64,000 nt of DNA from Streptomyces sp. RPA4-2 (GTDB lineage: Bacteria > Actinomycetota > Actinomycetes > Streptomycetales > Streptomycetaceae), in contig NZ_CP050975.2 of assembly GCF_012273515.2 (NCBI RefSeq), forward strand, positions 4,960,001 to 5,024,000. The letters are read 5' to 3'. Of this stretch, positions 11,579 to 21,045 are shown piece after piece. The position numbers were made by a program, and so were the translations under genes. How positions within the stretch are numbered: the stretch's first letter is position 1; every line of letters starts with the position of its first letter. The notes below the pieces were generated by a model, which did no database searches, was not told the DNA's origin, and was given only the letters and a program-made list of their open reading frames with translations.

Positions 11579-12109
11579 GTGCTCGACGCGTACGTACTGG
11601 AGGCGCCCGTGGCCATGATCGGCCTGTTCTGGATCACCGAGAAGAGCGTCTACGTGGGTGCCGAGCCCGCGGGGAACGGGCGCGGGGTGCGGCTCACTCC
11701 CGAGGGCCTGGAAGCCGTGGGCACGGACCAGAAGGGCTTCTGGGCGTGGCGGGACGTGCGCGCGGTGACCGTGCACGACGTGCAGGTGCGCTCCAGTACC
11801 CGATGGCTGGTGAACAGCGTGATGGACACGGTCCTCGACGTGGCGACGGGCGGCGGTGAGGCACCGCCCGCTTTCGAACTCCACGTCGCCACGGACGAGG
11901 AGAAGGCCGAACTGACGGTGTACACGGCGGCCGTCGGGGGCTACGTGCAGTCCGAGTACGAGCTGTCGCTGGACCTGTTGAACCGCTTCGTCGAGGGCAC
12001 GGCGGACGTGTCACGGCTGTTGGAGTGGGGGAGCGCCGAGGGCGACGGCATCACGCCCTGGCGGGCCGCCCGGGAGGCGCTGCTCAGGAGCTGGGCCACG
12101 ACTGCCTGA
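11579..12109 (+). CDS. Conserved hypothetical protein, PH-domain-like N-terminus
   Basis: I do not recognise a named family. The 176-residue product begins at GTG 11579, has no signal peptide or membrane helix, and shows alternating beta-type segments such as MIGLFWITEKSVYVGAEP, KGFWAWRDVRAVTVHDVQV and PAFELHVATDEE. That pattern resembles small PH-like or GRAM-like beta domains in actinobacteria (inference), followed by a helical end (LSLDLLNRFVEG). It stands alone between two strong signals: the terminator at 11524 and a 620-base gap after it. Function unknown. Confidence 0.75.
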   Translation: MLDAYVLEAPVAMIGLFWITEKSVYVGAEPAGNGRGVRLTPEGLEAVGTDQKGFWAWRDVRAVTVHDVQVRSSTRWLVNSVMDTVLDVATGGGEAPPAFELHVATDEEKAELTVYTAAVGGYVQSEYELSLDLLNRFVEGTADVSRLLEWGSAEGDGITPWRAAREALLRSWATTA

Positions 12110-12735
12110 GGCGAGCCCCTCGCGGGAGCGGGAGGCGGTGCGGGCGGCGCCGGGGGCGTCGCTCTCCCGGGAGACGACGGGAGTCACCGTCCCCGAAGGC
12201 CCCGCCTGGGGCTTCGCGTGGGGGAAGGCGGTCACCGGGCCCGGACGCGGCTGAACGCGCCCCACGCACTCGTTGCGCCTCCGGAGGCCCGCGCGTGGCC
12301 GACCCCGGCCCGTGCGCGCCCCCGCGGGCCGTGCGCCCCCGGGCCGTCCCGCACGCCGCCCTGGGGAACTCACCGTCGTCTCCGCCGGTCCGCCGGCCCC
12401 TCCCCGGGTGGATGCCCCCGCGCGGGGGCACGTCGCCATGGTCGCGGCCCCGGCCGGCCCCGGTGCGGGCTCCGGCGGCGTGGGGGTGGAGCGGTGTCGC
12501 CGTCATGTTGTTGCAGAGTGCCGTGCGGAGGTGGGGAAATGTCAGGACGTATGAGGGCGAGAGGGGGCGTGCGGGGGGCGCGCCCGTGTTGCGATGGCGG
12601 TCGGGGCCGCGCATAGTTGCGCTGCGGAAGACGCGGGCCACGGGTCCCGCGGTGCGGAAGTGCTCCGCCGTGGACGGTACGCAGCGTCGCATCACGGAGG
12701 TTGCTGGAGCCGGAGGTTGGAGCCAGGGGTGGGAG
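12110..12735. other. Non-coding gap before LuxR-type regulator gene
   Basis: About 620 bases of very GC-rich sequence. Frames run through it because stops are rare, but their products are Pro/Arg/Gly-rich without any family pattern. I see no RNA gene. It presumably contains the promoter of the regulator starting at 12736. Confidence 0.5.
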
Positions 12736-13770
12736 ATGGCCGGGCACGGGGCGGACAGGCATCCGCACGGCGCTGACCGACTGTGTGACGCGGGGGACCG
12801 GGTGTACTCCCGGGCCGTGCGGCGCGGGCGGGTGCCGCGCGGTGACGCGGAGGCGGTGCCCTGCCTGGTCGAACTGGCGCTGCTGCACCCGGACCCCGAC
12901 GACATGGGGTGGCTGGTGCCGACCTCGCCGCAGGAGGTCATGACGCGGCTGATCCGGGGTGTGTACGAGGAGGTCAGCGCGAGCCAGGCGCGGCTGGGCG
13001 ACGCGGTGACCGCGTTCGAGTGGTACGCCGGGCTAGGCGGCCGCGTGCAGGCGCAGGCCGAGGGGGTCGCGATCCGTGTCCTCGACGGGCTGCCCAGGAT
13101 CCGGGCCGCGATGGACGAGGCGACCGAGGCGTGCACCAGCGAGGTGCTGACGGTGCAGCCGGGCGGCATCCGCCGCGAGGACGAGCTGTCGGAGGGGCTG
13201 CACCGGGCGCTGGAGATGCGCAGGCGGGGCGTGCGGATGCGGGACCTGTACACGCACGTGGCACGGCACGGCCAGGGCCTGCATAACTACATGGAGATGA
13301 TGGGGGGCGCGGCGGAGGCCCGGACGCTCGACGAGGTCGTGGAGCGGCTCATCCTCTTCGACCGCAAGGTGGCGTTCATCCCCGCCAACGACGACCGCAC
13401 GATCGCGCTGGAGCTGCGGCATCCGGCGCTGGTCGACTACCTGGTGACGGTCTTCGAGCGGCTGTGGCGGCTGGCGATCCCGCTCGCCGCCCCGCTCCCG
13501 GAGACCGGCATCGACGGCATCACCCATCGCGAGCGTTCGATCGCCGCGTTGCTCGCCGAGGGGCACCAGGATGCGGTGGTCGCCGAGCGGTTGGGGATCA
13601 GCGTGCGGACCTGCCGGGCGCACATCGCACGCCTCTCGGAGACTCTGGGAGCGGCGAGCCGTACGCAGTTGGGCGTCCGGATCGCGCAGGCGGGGCTCGA
13701 CGGGCCGCCGCGCTCCCCGGAGCCGCTGCCGGTCAGTGCTCCTGGTCCAGAATCCCCGACTGGGCGATGA
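12736..13770 (+). CDS. LuxR-type transcriptional regulator, paralogue of the convergent neighbour
   Basis: A 344-residue regulator with a helix-turn-helix at the C-terminus: THRERSIAALLAEG, then VVAERLGISVRTCRAHI near residues 270-320. The middle part (EVLTVQPGGIRR, GVRMRDLYTH, KVAFIPANDDRTIALELRHPAL) resembles the ligand or effector domain of TrmB-like regulators with a PLD-type fold. No receiver domain is present, so input is probably a small ligand or peptide. The ATG at 12736 follows GGGTGGGAG. It shares clear similarity along its length with the gene on the other strand (for example VPCLVELALLHPDPDD against APCLMELSLLHPDPDD), and the last 38 bp of the two genes overlap tail to tail. Confidence 0.82.
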   Translation: MAGHGADRHPHGADRLCDAGDRVYSRAVRRGRVPRGDAEAVPCLVELALLHPDPDDMGWLVPTSPQEVMTRLIRGVYEEVSASQARLGDAVTAFEWYAGLGGRVQAQAEGVAIRVLDGLPRIRAAMDEATEACTSEVLTVQPGGIRREDELSEGLHRALEMRRRGVRMRDLYTHVARHGQGLHNYMEMMGGAAEARTLDEVVERLILFDRKVAFIPANDDRTIALELRHPALVDYLVTVFERLWRLAIPLAAPLPETGIDGITHRERSIAALLAEGHQDAVVAERLGISVRTCRAHIARLSETLGAASRTQLGVRIAQAGLDGPPRSPEPLPVSAPGPESPTGR

Positions 13771-14716
13771 GGTAGCCGAGTTGCGCCCGGCTGCCGCTGC
13801 CGAGCGAGGTGGCCAGTTTCGCGATGTGGGCGCGGCAGGTGCGGACGTTCATGCCGAGGCGACGGGCGATGGCCTCGTCCACGTGGCCCTCCACCAGGAG
13901 TTTGGCGATGGAGTGCTGGATGTTGGTGATGCCGCCGGGGGCGGTCTCGTAGGGGGCGCCGGCGGTGAGCGGGACGGCGCGGCCCCAGATGAACTCGAAG
14001 ACCTTGATCAGGTAGCGGACGAGTCCCGGATGGCGCAGTTCCAGGGCGACCTGCTGGTCGTCGCGGGTGGGGATGAAGGCGACGCTCTCGTCGCAGACGA
14101 TGAGGCGCTCCACCAGTTCGTCGATGGTGCGGTACTCGACCTTGCCGTCGGAGAGCTGTGCGACGTAGGCCAGTTTGTCGGGGCTGTAGCGGGCGGTGTG
14201 CTGATACAGCGTCCGGATCTTCACACCACGTTCGATCAGCGGCCGGTCGCGTTCCAGTCCCTGGAGGAGGCTGCGCTCGGAGCCGCGGTCGCTCGGCTGG
14301 ATCGTGAGCATCTCGTTCTGGCACTGGGCCGTCGCCAGGTTCAGTGCCGCGTTGATGCGGTCGCCGCCCTCCAGCACCGTGATGGAGTGGGTGGGCGTCG
14401 CTCCTGGGACACTGAGGGCCATGAACGGCTCAAAAGCGTCGCTCAGCTCGATCGAGAGTCGCCTGCGTTCGGTGATCTCGCGCTCTATGGGGTTGAGTCG
14501 CTGGGCCAGGGCCACCGAAGGGGGCACCGGTCGCAGCCAGTTCGCGTCATCGGGATCGGGGTGGAGGAGTGAGAGTTCCATCAAGCAGGGGGCGGCCTCC
14601 ACGTCGGCGCGCGCGATACGTCCTATGCGCAGCGCGTTCGCGTAAAGACGGCCTCCGTCCTCGCACAGCCGGGTCACACTGTGGGGATGTGTCGCATTCG
14701 TCTGATGTGTCACCAA
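13733..14716 (-). CDS. LuxR-type transcriptional regulator next to the repeat-peptide gene
   Basis: A 327-residue paralogue of the preceding gene with the same order of parts: an N-terminal RLCEDGGRLYANALRIGRIARADVEAAPC segment split by helices, a TrmB-like middle (NEMLTIQPSD, GVKIRTLYQHTARYSP, VAFIPTRDDQQVALELRHPGL) and a C-terminal LuxR helix-turn-helix (DEAIARRLGMNVRTCRAHIAKL). The GTG start at 14716 is used because the frame is closed upstream and a 16-bp near-palindrome sits 18 bp away. It is divergent from the repeat-peptide gene at 14830 with a 113-bp gap, the usual layout of a local regulator. Its end overlaps the paralogue's end by 38 bp. Confidence 0.85.
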   Translation of the reverse strand: MVTHQTNATHPHSVTRLCEDGGRLYANALRIGRIARADVEAAPCLMELSLLHPDPDDANWLRPVPPSVALAQRLNPIEREITERRRLSIELSDAFEPFMALSVPGATPTHSITVLEGGDRINAALNLATAQCQNEMLTIQPSDRGSERSLLQGLERDRPLIERGVKIRTLYQHTARYSPDKLAYVAQLSDGKVEYRTIDELVERLIVCDESVAFIPTRDDQQVALELRHPGLVRYLIKVFEFIWGRAVPLTAGAPYETAPGGITNIQHSIAKLLVEGHVDEAIARRLGMNVRTCRAHIAKLATSLGSGSRAQLGYLIAQSGILDQEH

Positions 14717-14733
14717 AACTCCACCCCCCAGGG

Positions 14734-14749
14734 TCCTGAACGTGCAGGA
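14734..14749. promoter_or_regulatory. Candidate operator TCCTG-N6-CAGGA between regulator and peptide genes
   Basis: TCCTGAACGTGCAGGA is a 16-bp palindrome with one mismatched pair around an ACGT centre. It lies 18 bp upstream of the leftward LuxR-type gene and 80 bp before the peptide gene, which suits control of both. A second short palindrome, GATGCATC, follows at 14754-14761. Binding by the local regulator is inference. Confidence 0.4.
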
Positions 14750-14829
14750 ACATGATGCATCGATTATGTGGCCACGACGTGCCCGAATGAGCCATCGTCT
14801 TATTCGACGGGGGAAGACGGGACTTTCAA

Positions 14830-15111
14830 GTGAGGACGAAGCCGACTATGCGTAACAAAATGCTTCGCTCGGTGCTTGTCGCCGCCTTCTCCGCCGTGGT
14901 GGCATTCGGAGCGCTGGGCGGCCTCTCCGGGGCGAAGGGCGATGTACTGGCGGACAGTCACTGGCCGTCGGTGGCCGTGGACGGTGTGCTGGCGGACAGC
15001 CACTGGCCGACGGCGGCCGCGGACGGTGTCCTGGCGGACAGTCACTGGCCGGCGCCAGCCCCGAACGACGTGGTGGTGACTCCGGCGGCGGATGACGGCT
15101 CCGGGAGTTGA
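14830..15111 (+). CDS. Small secreted protein with three 14-residue VLADSHWP repeats
   Basis: The product has 93 residues from GTG 14830, or 87 from ATG 14848, which has GAGGA upstream and gives a cleaner signal peptide (MRNKMLRSVLVAAFSAVVAF). After an Ala/Gly cleavage region come three tandem 14-residue units at 14944-14985, 14986-15027 and 15028-15069, each beginning VLADSHWP and followed by variable SVAVDG, TAAADG or APAPND. A short acidic tail ends in DDGSGS. No family is recognised. The layout resembles precursors that release several copies of one peptide. The next gene starts 1 base after the stop and is likely co-translated; the LuxR-type gene is divergent. Function unknown. Confidence 0.8.
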   Translation: MRTKPTMRNKMLRSVLVAAFSAVVAFGALGGLSGAKGDVLADSHWPSVAVDGVLADSHWPTAAADGVLADSHWPAPAPNDVVVTPAADDGSGS

Positions 15112-15112
15112 C

Positions 15113-15448
15113 GTGACGACGCCCCCCGACGACCGCTCCTTCCGTCGCGAGATGGCCACCGCCTACCGCTCCGGCTGGCACTTCATCGACCTGGCGACCG
15201 CGATCCCGCACACCGGCGATTCGCTGATGGTGACCGTGTTCGGCGAGCCGGTCGTCGTCACCCGGGACGAGGACGAGGACGTACGGGCGTACCGGTGTCT
15301 GCGACGGCCGCGCGGCGCGCCGCAGCCGGTGCGATGTGCCATCCGGTACGGAATGATCTTTGTGAACCTCGATCAGCGTGACCATCAGCTGGCCGAGCCG
15401 GAAGCCCCGGACGTAAGGACCATCTCAGCCACCCCCCGCAGTGCCTGA
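15113..15448 (+). CDS. Rieske-like small protein lacking cluster ligands
   Basis: The 111-residue product starts at GTG 15113, one base after the peptide gene stop, with GGGAG 6 bases ahead. The first half matches the start of Rieske oxygenases: YRSGWHFIDLATAIPHTGD, then MVTVFGEPVVVTRDEDEDV and RAYRCLRRPRGAP. The second half matches the segment after the Rieske domain in ring-hydroxylase alpha subunits (VRCAIRYGMIFVNLDQRD). The Cys-x-His and Cys-xx-His segments that bind the 2Fe-2S cluster are absent, as if removed by an internal deletion, so it cannot hold a normal Rieske cluster. It could be a decayed fragment or a reused fold; coupling to the peptide gene favours a role with it. Confidence 0.65.
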   Translation: MTTPPDDRSFRREMATAYRSGWHFIDLATAIPHTGDSLMVTVFGEPVVVTRDEDEDVRAYRCLRRPRGAPQPVRCAIRYGMIFVNLDQRDHQLAEPEAPDVRTISATPRSA

Positions 15449-15491
15449 CGCGATTCCCCCGTCGTAGTAGATCGCGCAGGTACTTCCCCCC

Positions 15492-15532
15492 GCAGCGGCG
15501 TCACCGTGACCTGAACACGGTGACGCCGCTGC
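15492..15532 (+). terminator. Terminator after the peptide/Rieske-like unit
   Basis: A perfect 17-bp stem (15492-15508 with 15516-15532), a 7-base loop and a following AGTTTTGG tract mark a classical intrinsic terminator 43 bases after the Rieske-like gene. It supports a two-gene transcript starting before 14830. Confidence 0.87.
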
Positions 15533-15618
15533 AGTTTTGGGCGAAAAATCCGGGTATTCGAGTCTCGTCCTGCGGACCCGCGTGCGTGACCGAGGCCGGA
15601 ACCGCCCCCGCGCCGGAA

Positions 15619-16032
15619 TCAGCCGCGCCCCAGCGCCGAGGTCAGTCTGATCTCGATCACCACCCGGGCCGGGTTGGGTGAGGGTGTCCTTCCGTACCGC
15701 TCCGCGTACCGCCGCTCCGCCTCCGCGACGCGCGACGGTTCGGTGGAGACGGTCGCGCGCCCCTCCAGCGTCGCCCACCGCCGTCCGTCCACCTGGCAGA
15801 CCGCGACCCGGGCGCCGCCGGGCCCCGCTGCCGTCACGTGCCCCACCTTCGCGCTGGACCCGCCGGCGATGACCCGGGCCAGACCGGCCCCCGGATCGTA
15901 GGTGACCCCGACGGGAACGACATGCGGGCTGCCGTCCGCCCGGAGCGTGGTCAGGGTGCACAGGTGCCGCTCCCGCCAGAAGGCGAGGTAGGCGGGATCG
16001 GGGTCGTGCGGGTCCACCGGATATGCGGCCAT
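15619..16032 (-). CDS. Pyridoxamine 5'-phosphate oxidase-fold (flavin/F420-binding) protein
   Basis: A 137-residue split-barrel protein with the family pattern AFWRERHLCTLTTLRADGSP, HVVPVGVTYD and RWATLEGRATVS. Members bind FMN or F420 and reduce or sequester small molecules; the substrate is unknown. The ATG at 16032 gives the usual N-terminus (MAAYPVDPHDPDPAYL); an upstream start at 16101 would run into the HAIR operator and is not used. It is divergent from clpB and shares the 184-bp gap that carries a HAIR site, so it may respond to heat shock through HspR. Confidence 0.82.
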   Translation of the reverse strand: MAAYPVDPHDPDPAYLAFWRERHLCTLTTLRADGSPHVVPVGVTYDPGAGLARVIAGGSSAKVGHVTAAGPGGARVAVCQVDGRRWATLEGRATVSTEPSRVAEAERRYAERYGRTPSPNPARVVIEIRLTSALGRG

Positions 16033-16081
16033 GGTCCGAAATGTAGCCCGCCCGGTTCGCCGTAAGTCGCCCCGGGCCCAC

Positions 16082-16102
16082 CTTGAGTGGAATAGACTCA
16101 AC
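16082..16102. promoter_or_regulatory. HAIR operator upstream of clpB
   Basis: CTTGAGT-N7-ACTCAAC matches the HspR consensus at 13 of 14 positions. It lies 115 bp before the clpB start and 50 bp before the divergent oxidase-fold gene. HspR control of clpB is established in Streptomyces. A probable -35 TTGAGT (16083-16088) inside the site and TATGTA (16105-16110) 16 bases later suggest that the repressor covers the promoter. Confidence 0.88.
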
Positions 16103-16126
16103 TTTATGTACGTTGGCTGAGTCAGT

Positions 16127-16204
16127 CCGTACGGGAACTCCCGAGGGGAACTCCGTACGCGAAGTCCGTACCGGAAGTCTGTTCAGGAAGTCCGTGCACA
16201 GGAG
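16127..16204 (+). repeat. Six 13-bp tandem repeats in the clpB leader
   Basis: Units of the form CCGTACSGGAAGT follow one another at 16127, 16140, 16153, 16166, 16179 and 16192. The second, fifth and sixth are degenerate. They fill the stretch between the predicted clpB promoter and the GTG start at 16217, so they should be in the 5' untranslated leader. Confidence 0.7.
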
Positions 16205-16216
16205 GAGAACGCGAAC

Positions 16217-18814
<2,598 letters not shown>

Positions 18815-19160
18815 CGCCGGCGGGTGCGCCCGCTCGGCACGGGTAGGTGCCGGAGGTGACGCGCCGAAGGTGACGAGGGCGGGCGGCCCCCGCCCTCGTA
18901 CCGGACCCCGTTCGTTCACGTTCGTGAACGGTTCGGCGCCGGGGACGGAGGGGGACGGCACTCCGCCCGCACCCCGCCGGGTCCGCGCCGCAGAGGGCCC
19001 GAGGCCGCCGTACCGGGCCCCACGCCCCTGCGACGACGGATTCCGCCCCCGCCGCCGGTGACGAGAACATGCCGCCCCGGCCGACAGGCCCCGTCAGGGG
19101 TTGCCACTCCCCGCCCCGGATGGGGGAGGATGGCGGTATCCGTACGAAGGGAAATACACG
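18815..19160. other. Gap between clpB and YbjN gene
   Basis: About 345 bases with no supportable gene. It contains the palindrome at 18913-18930 and the ribosome binding site AAGGGA just before 19161. Confidence 0.5.
18913..18930. promoter_or_regulatory. CGTTCACG-TT-CGTGAACG palindrome
   Basis: Two perfect 8-bp inverted half sites with a 2-base spacer lie 100 bp after clpB and 230 bp before the YbjN-family gene. The form suits a dimeric repressor, but no regulator can be named. Confidence 0.4.
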
Positions 19161-19691
19161 GTGAGCATCGACCCGTCCTCGATTCCGAATTTCGGGGGCC
19201 AGCCCGAGCCGCAGCCCGGCGGACCGGCGGGCCCCGTCGTCCCGGATCAGGACCTCGTGAAGCAGCTCCTCGACCAGATGGAGCTGAAGTACGTCGTCGA
19301 CGACGAGGGTGACCTCGCGGCGCCGTGGGAGGAGTTCCGTACGTACTTCATGTTCCGCGGCGAGGGAGACCAGCAGGTCTTCTCGGTGCGGACGTTCTAC
19401 GACCGGCCGCACCAGATCGACGAGAAGCCGACGCTGCTGGAGTCGATCGACGACTGGAACCGCCGCACGCTGTGGCCGAAGGTCTACACGCACACGCACG
19501 ACGACGGCACCGTCCGCCTGATCGGCGAGGCGCAGATGCTGATCGGCACCGGCGTCGCCCTCGAACACTTCGTGTCGTCGACGGTCAGCTGGGTGCGGGC
19601 CGCCATCGAGTTCGACAAGTGGCTCGTCGAGCAGCTCGGCCTGGAGCAGGAAGTGAACGAGGCGGACAAGCCCGAGGACGACGACGAGTAG
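19161..19691 (+). CDS. YbjN domain-containing protein
   Basis: A 176-residue cytoplasmic protein of the YbjN family (type III secretion chaperone-like fold). The domain spans about residues 28-155, with DQQVFSVRTFYDRPHQIDEK and LLESIDDWNRRTLWPKVYTH as its most typical parts. An N-terminal Pro/Gly-rich lead and an acidic tail (ADKPEDDDE) flank it. GTG 19161 is preceded by GAAGGGA. The family's biochemical role is not established; in enterobacteria YbjN affects motility and stress responses. The gene converges on the membrane protein at 19718. Confidence 0.85.
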   Translation: MSIDPSSIPNFGGQPEPQPGGPAGPVVPDQDLVKQLLDQMELKYVVDDEGDLAAPWEEFRTYFMFRGEGDQQVFSVRTFYDRPHQIDEKPTLLESIDDWNRRTLWPKVYTHTHDDGTVRLIGEAQMLIGTGVALEHFVSSTVSWVRAAIEFDKWLVEQLGLEQEVNEADKPEDDDE

Positions 19692-19717
19692 TCCTCCCGC
19701 TGGTTTTCCGCCAGGTT

Positions 19718-20920
19718 CTACAGCGGCGTGTGCGCGATGACGACGAGATACGCGCCGTAGGCGAACGAGAGCCCGGCCAGGGCGCCGACCACCAGGACGG
19801 CGTGCCAGGGCCGGGCTCTTGCCGTCCGCACCAGCGCCCGTGCCAGCGGCAGCAGCAGCGGGAACGCGGGCAGCAGGAAGCGCGGCTTGCACTCGAAGAA
19901 CCCGGCGCCGCCGAGCGCGATCAGCAGCAGGACGCCGCTGTGGACGAGCAGCGGCAGCGGGGCCCGGTCCGCGATCAGCAGCGCGTACAGCAGCACGGCC
20001 GCCGCCACGATCACCAGCGACATGGGGAACACGAAGCGGTCCCCGCGCAGCAGCAGGTGCCTGGCGAAGCGCAGCGCGCCCACGCCGAAGTCGAAGCGCG
20101 AGCCCCACAGCCGCTGCACCTCGAAGTAGCCGCCGAGCGGATCGCCCTGGCGGCGGCCCACCCACAGCACATAGCCGCACCAGCCGAGCGGTGCGAGCGC
20201 GGCGCCCGTCCACAGGCTGTGGGGAACTTTCCGGCCGCGCCGCCGCCAGACCTCGCAGGCTGCCGCCGCGAGGACCGCGGCGGCGACCGCGAACCCGTTC
20301 GGCCGTGACAGGCCCGCGAGCGCGGCCAGCGTGCCGGCCCACAGCCAGCGTCCGGTGAGCACCGCGTACAGGGACCAGGCGGCGAAGGCGGTGAGGACGG
20401 GCTCGGTGTACGCCAGGGACAGCACCACCGAGTGCGGGAGCAGGCCCCAGAGCAGGACGAGCGTGGTGCCGACCGCGCGGCCGTGCAGCCGGGCCCCGAC
20501 CGCGTAGATCCCGCACGCGGCGGTCGCGGCGGCCAGCCAGGACACCAGCAGTCCCGCCGCGCCCCCGCTCAGCGGGGTCACCGCCGTGACGGCCCGGACG
20601 AGCCCCGGGTACAGCGGGAAGAACGCCAGGTCGCTGTGGACGACGGTGGGTCTGAAGTGCTGGGCGCGTACGTAGCCGTGCGCCGCGATCCCCAGGTACC
20701 AGAGGGAGTCCCAGGAGCGTCCGAGCAGGGCGAGGGGGTGCTTTCCGTGGGCCCGGGCGGTCCCGGCGAGCACCAGGACACCGACCAGCCGGGCCAGGAC
20801 GAACAGCCCCAGCGCGTACACGACGGCGGGCACGCTCCGCCCGGACCGCGCCGCGCGGGCGCGGTCCCCGTCAGCGGGCTTCTGGACGACGGGAGCCGGA
20901 AGGGTACTGGCGTGGGTCAC
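19718..20920 (-). CDS. Membrane mannosyltransferase-like protein (PIG-V/GT-C type)
   Basis: A 400-residue protein with about nine to ten hydrophobic helices and the GT-C pattern WDSLWYLGIAAHGYV after the first helix, then SDLAFFPLYPGLVRAV, as in PIG-V-like mannosyltransferases. Later features are LSLAYTEPVL, GLSRPNG and the C-terminal KPRFLLPAFPLLLPLARAL. Such enzymes use polyprenyl-phosphate sugars on the outer face of the membrane. The acceptor is unknown. An N-terminal cytoplasmic stretch of about 30 residues precedes the first helix. It stands alone on the minus strand. Confidence 0.8.
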   Translation of the reverse strand: MTHASTLPAPVVQKPADGDRARAARSGRSVPAVVYALGLFVLARLVGVLVLAGTARAHGKHPLALLGRSWDSLWYLGIAAHGYVRAQHFRPTVVHSDLAFFPLYPGLVRAVTAVTPLSGGAAGLLVSWLAAATAACGIYAVGARLHGRAVGTTLVLLWGLLPHSVVLSLAYTEPVLTAFAAWSLYAVLTGRWLWAGTLAALAGLSRPNGFAVAAAVLAAAACEVWRRRGRKVPHSLWTGAALAPLGWCGYVLWVGRRQGDPLGGYFEVQRLWGSRFDFGVGALRFARHLLLRGDRFVFPMSLVIVAAAVLLYALLIADRAPLPLLVHSGVLLLIALGGAGFFECKPRFLLPAFPLLLPLARALVRTARARPWHAVLVVGALAGLSFAYGAYLVVIAHTPL

Positions 20921-21045
20921 ACCCGAACTCTGCGTCCGTCACGGGGCGTTTGCGAGCGTTGCGCGTCCGCGTGGGTGCGGTTTCCCCCGCTGCGGCGCGC
21001 CGCCCGCGGGAGCCGTACCGCGCGTGCTAATGCCGGGCCCACGCC

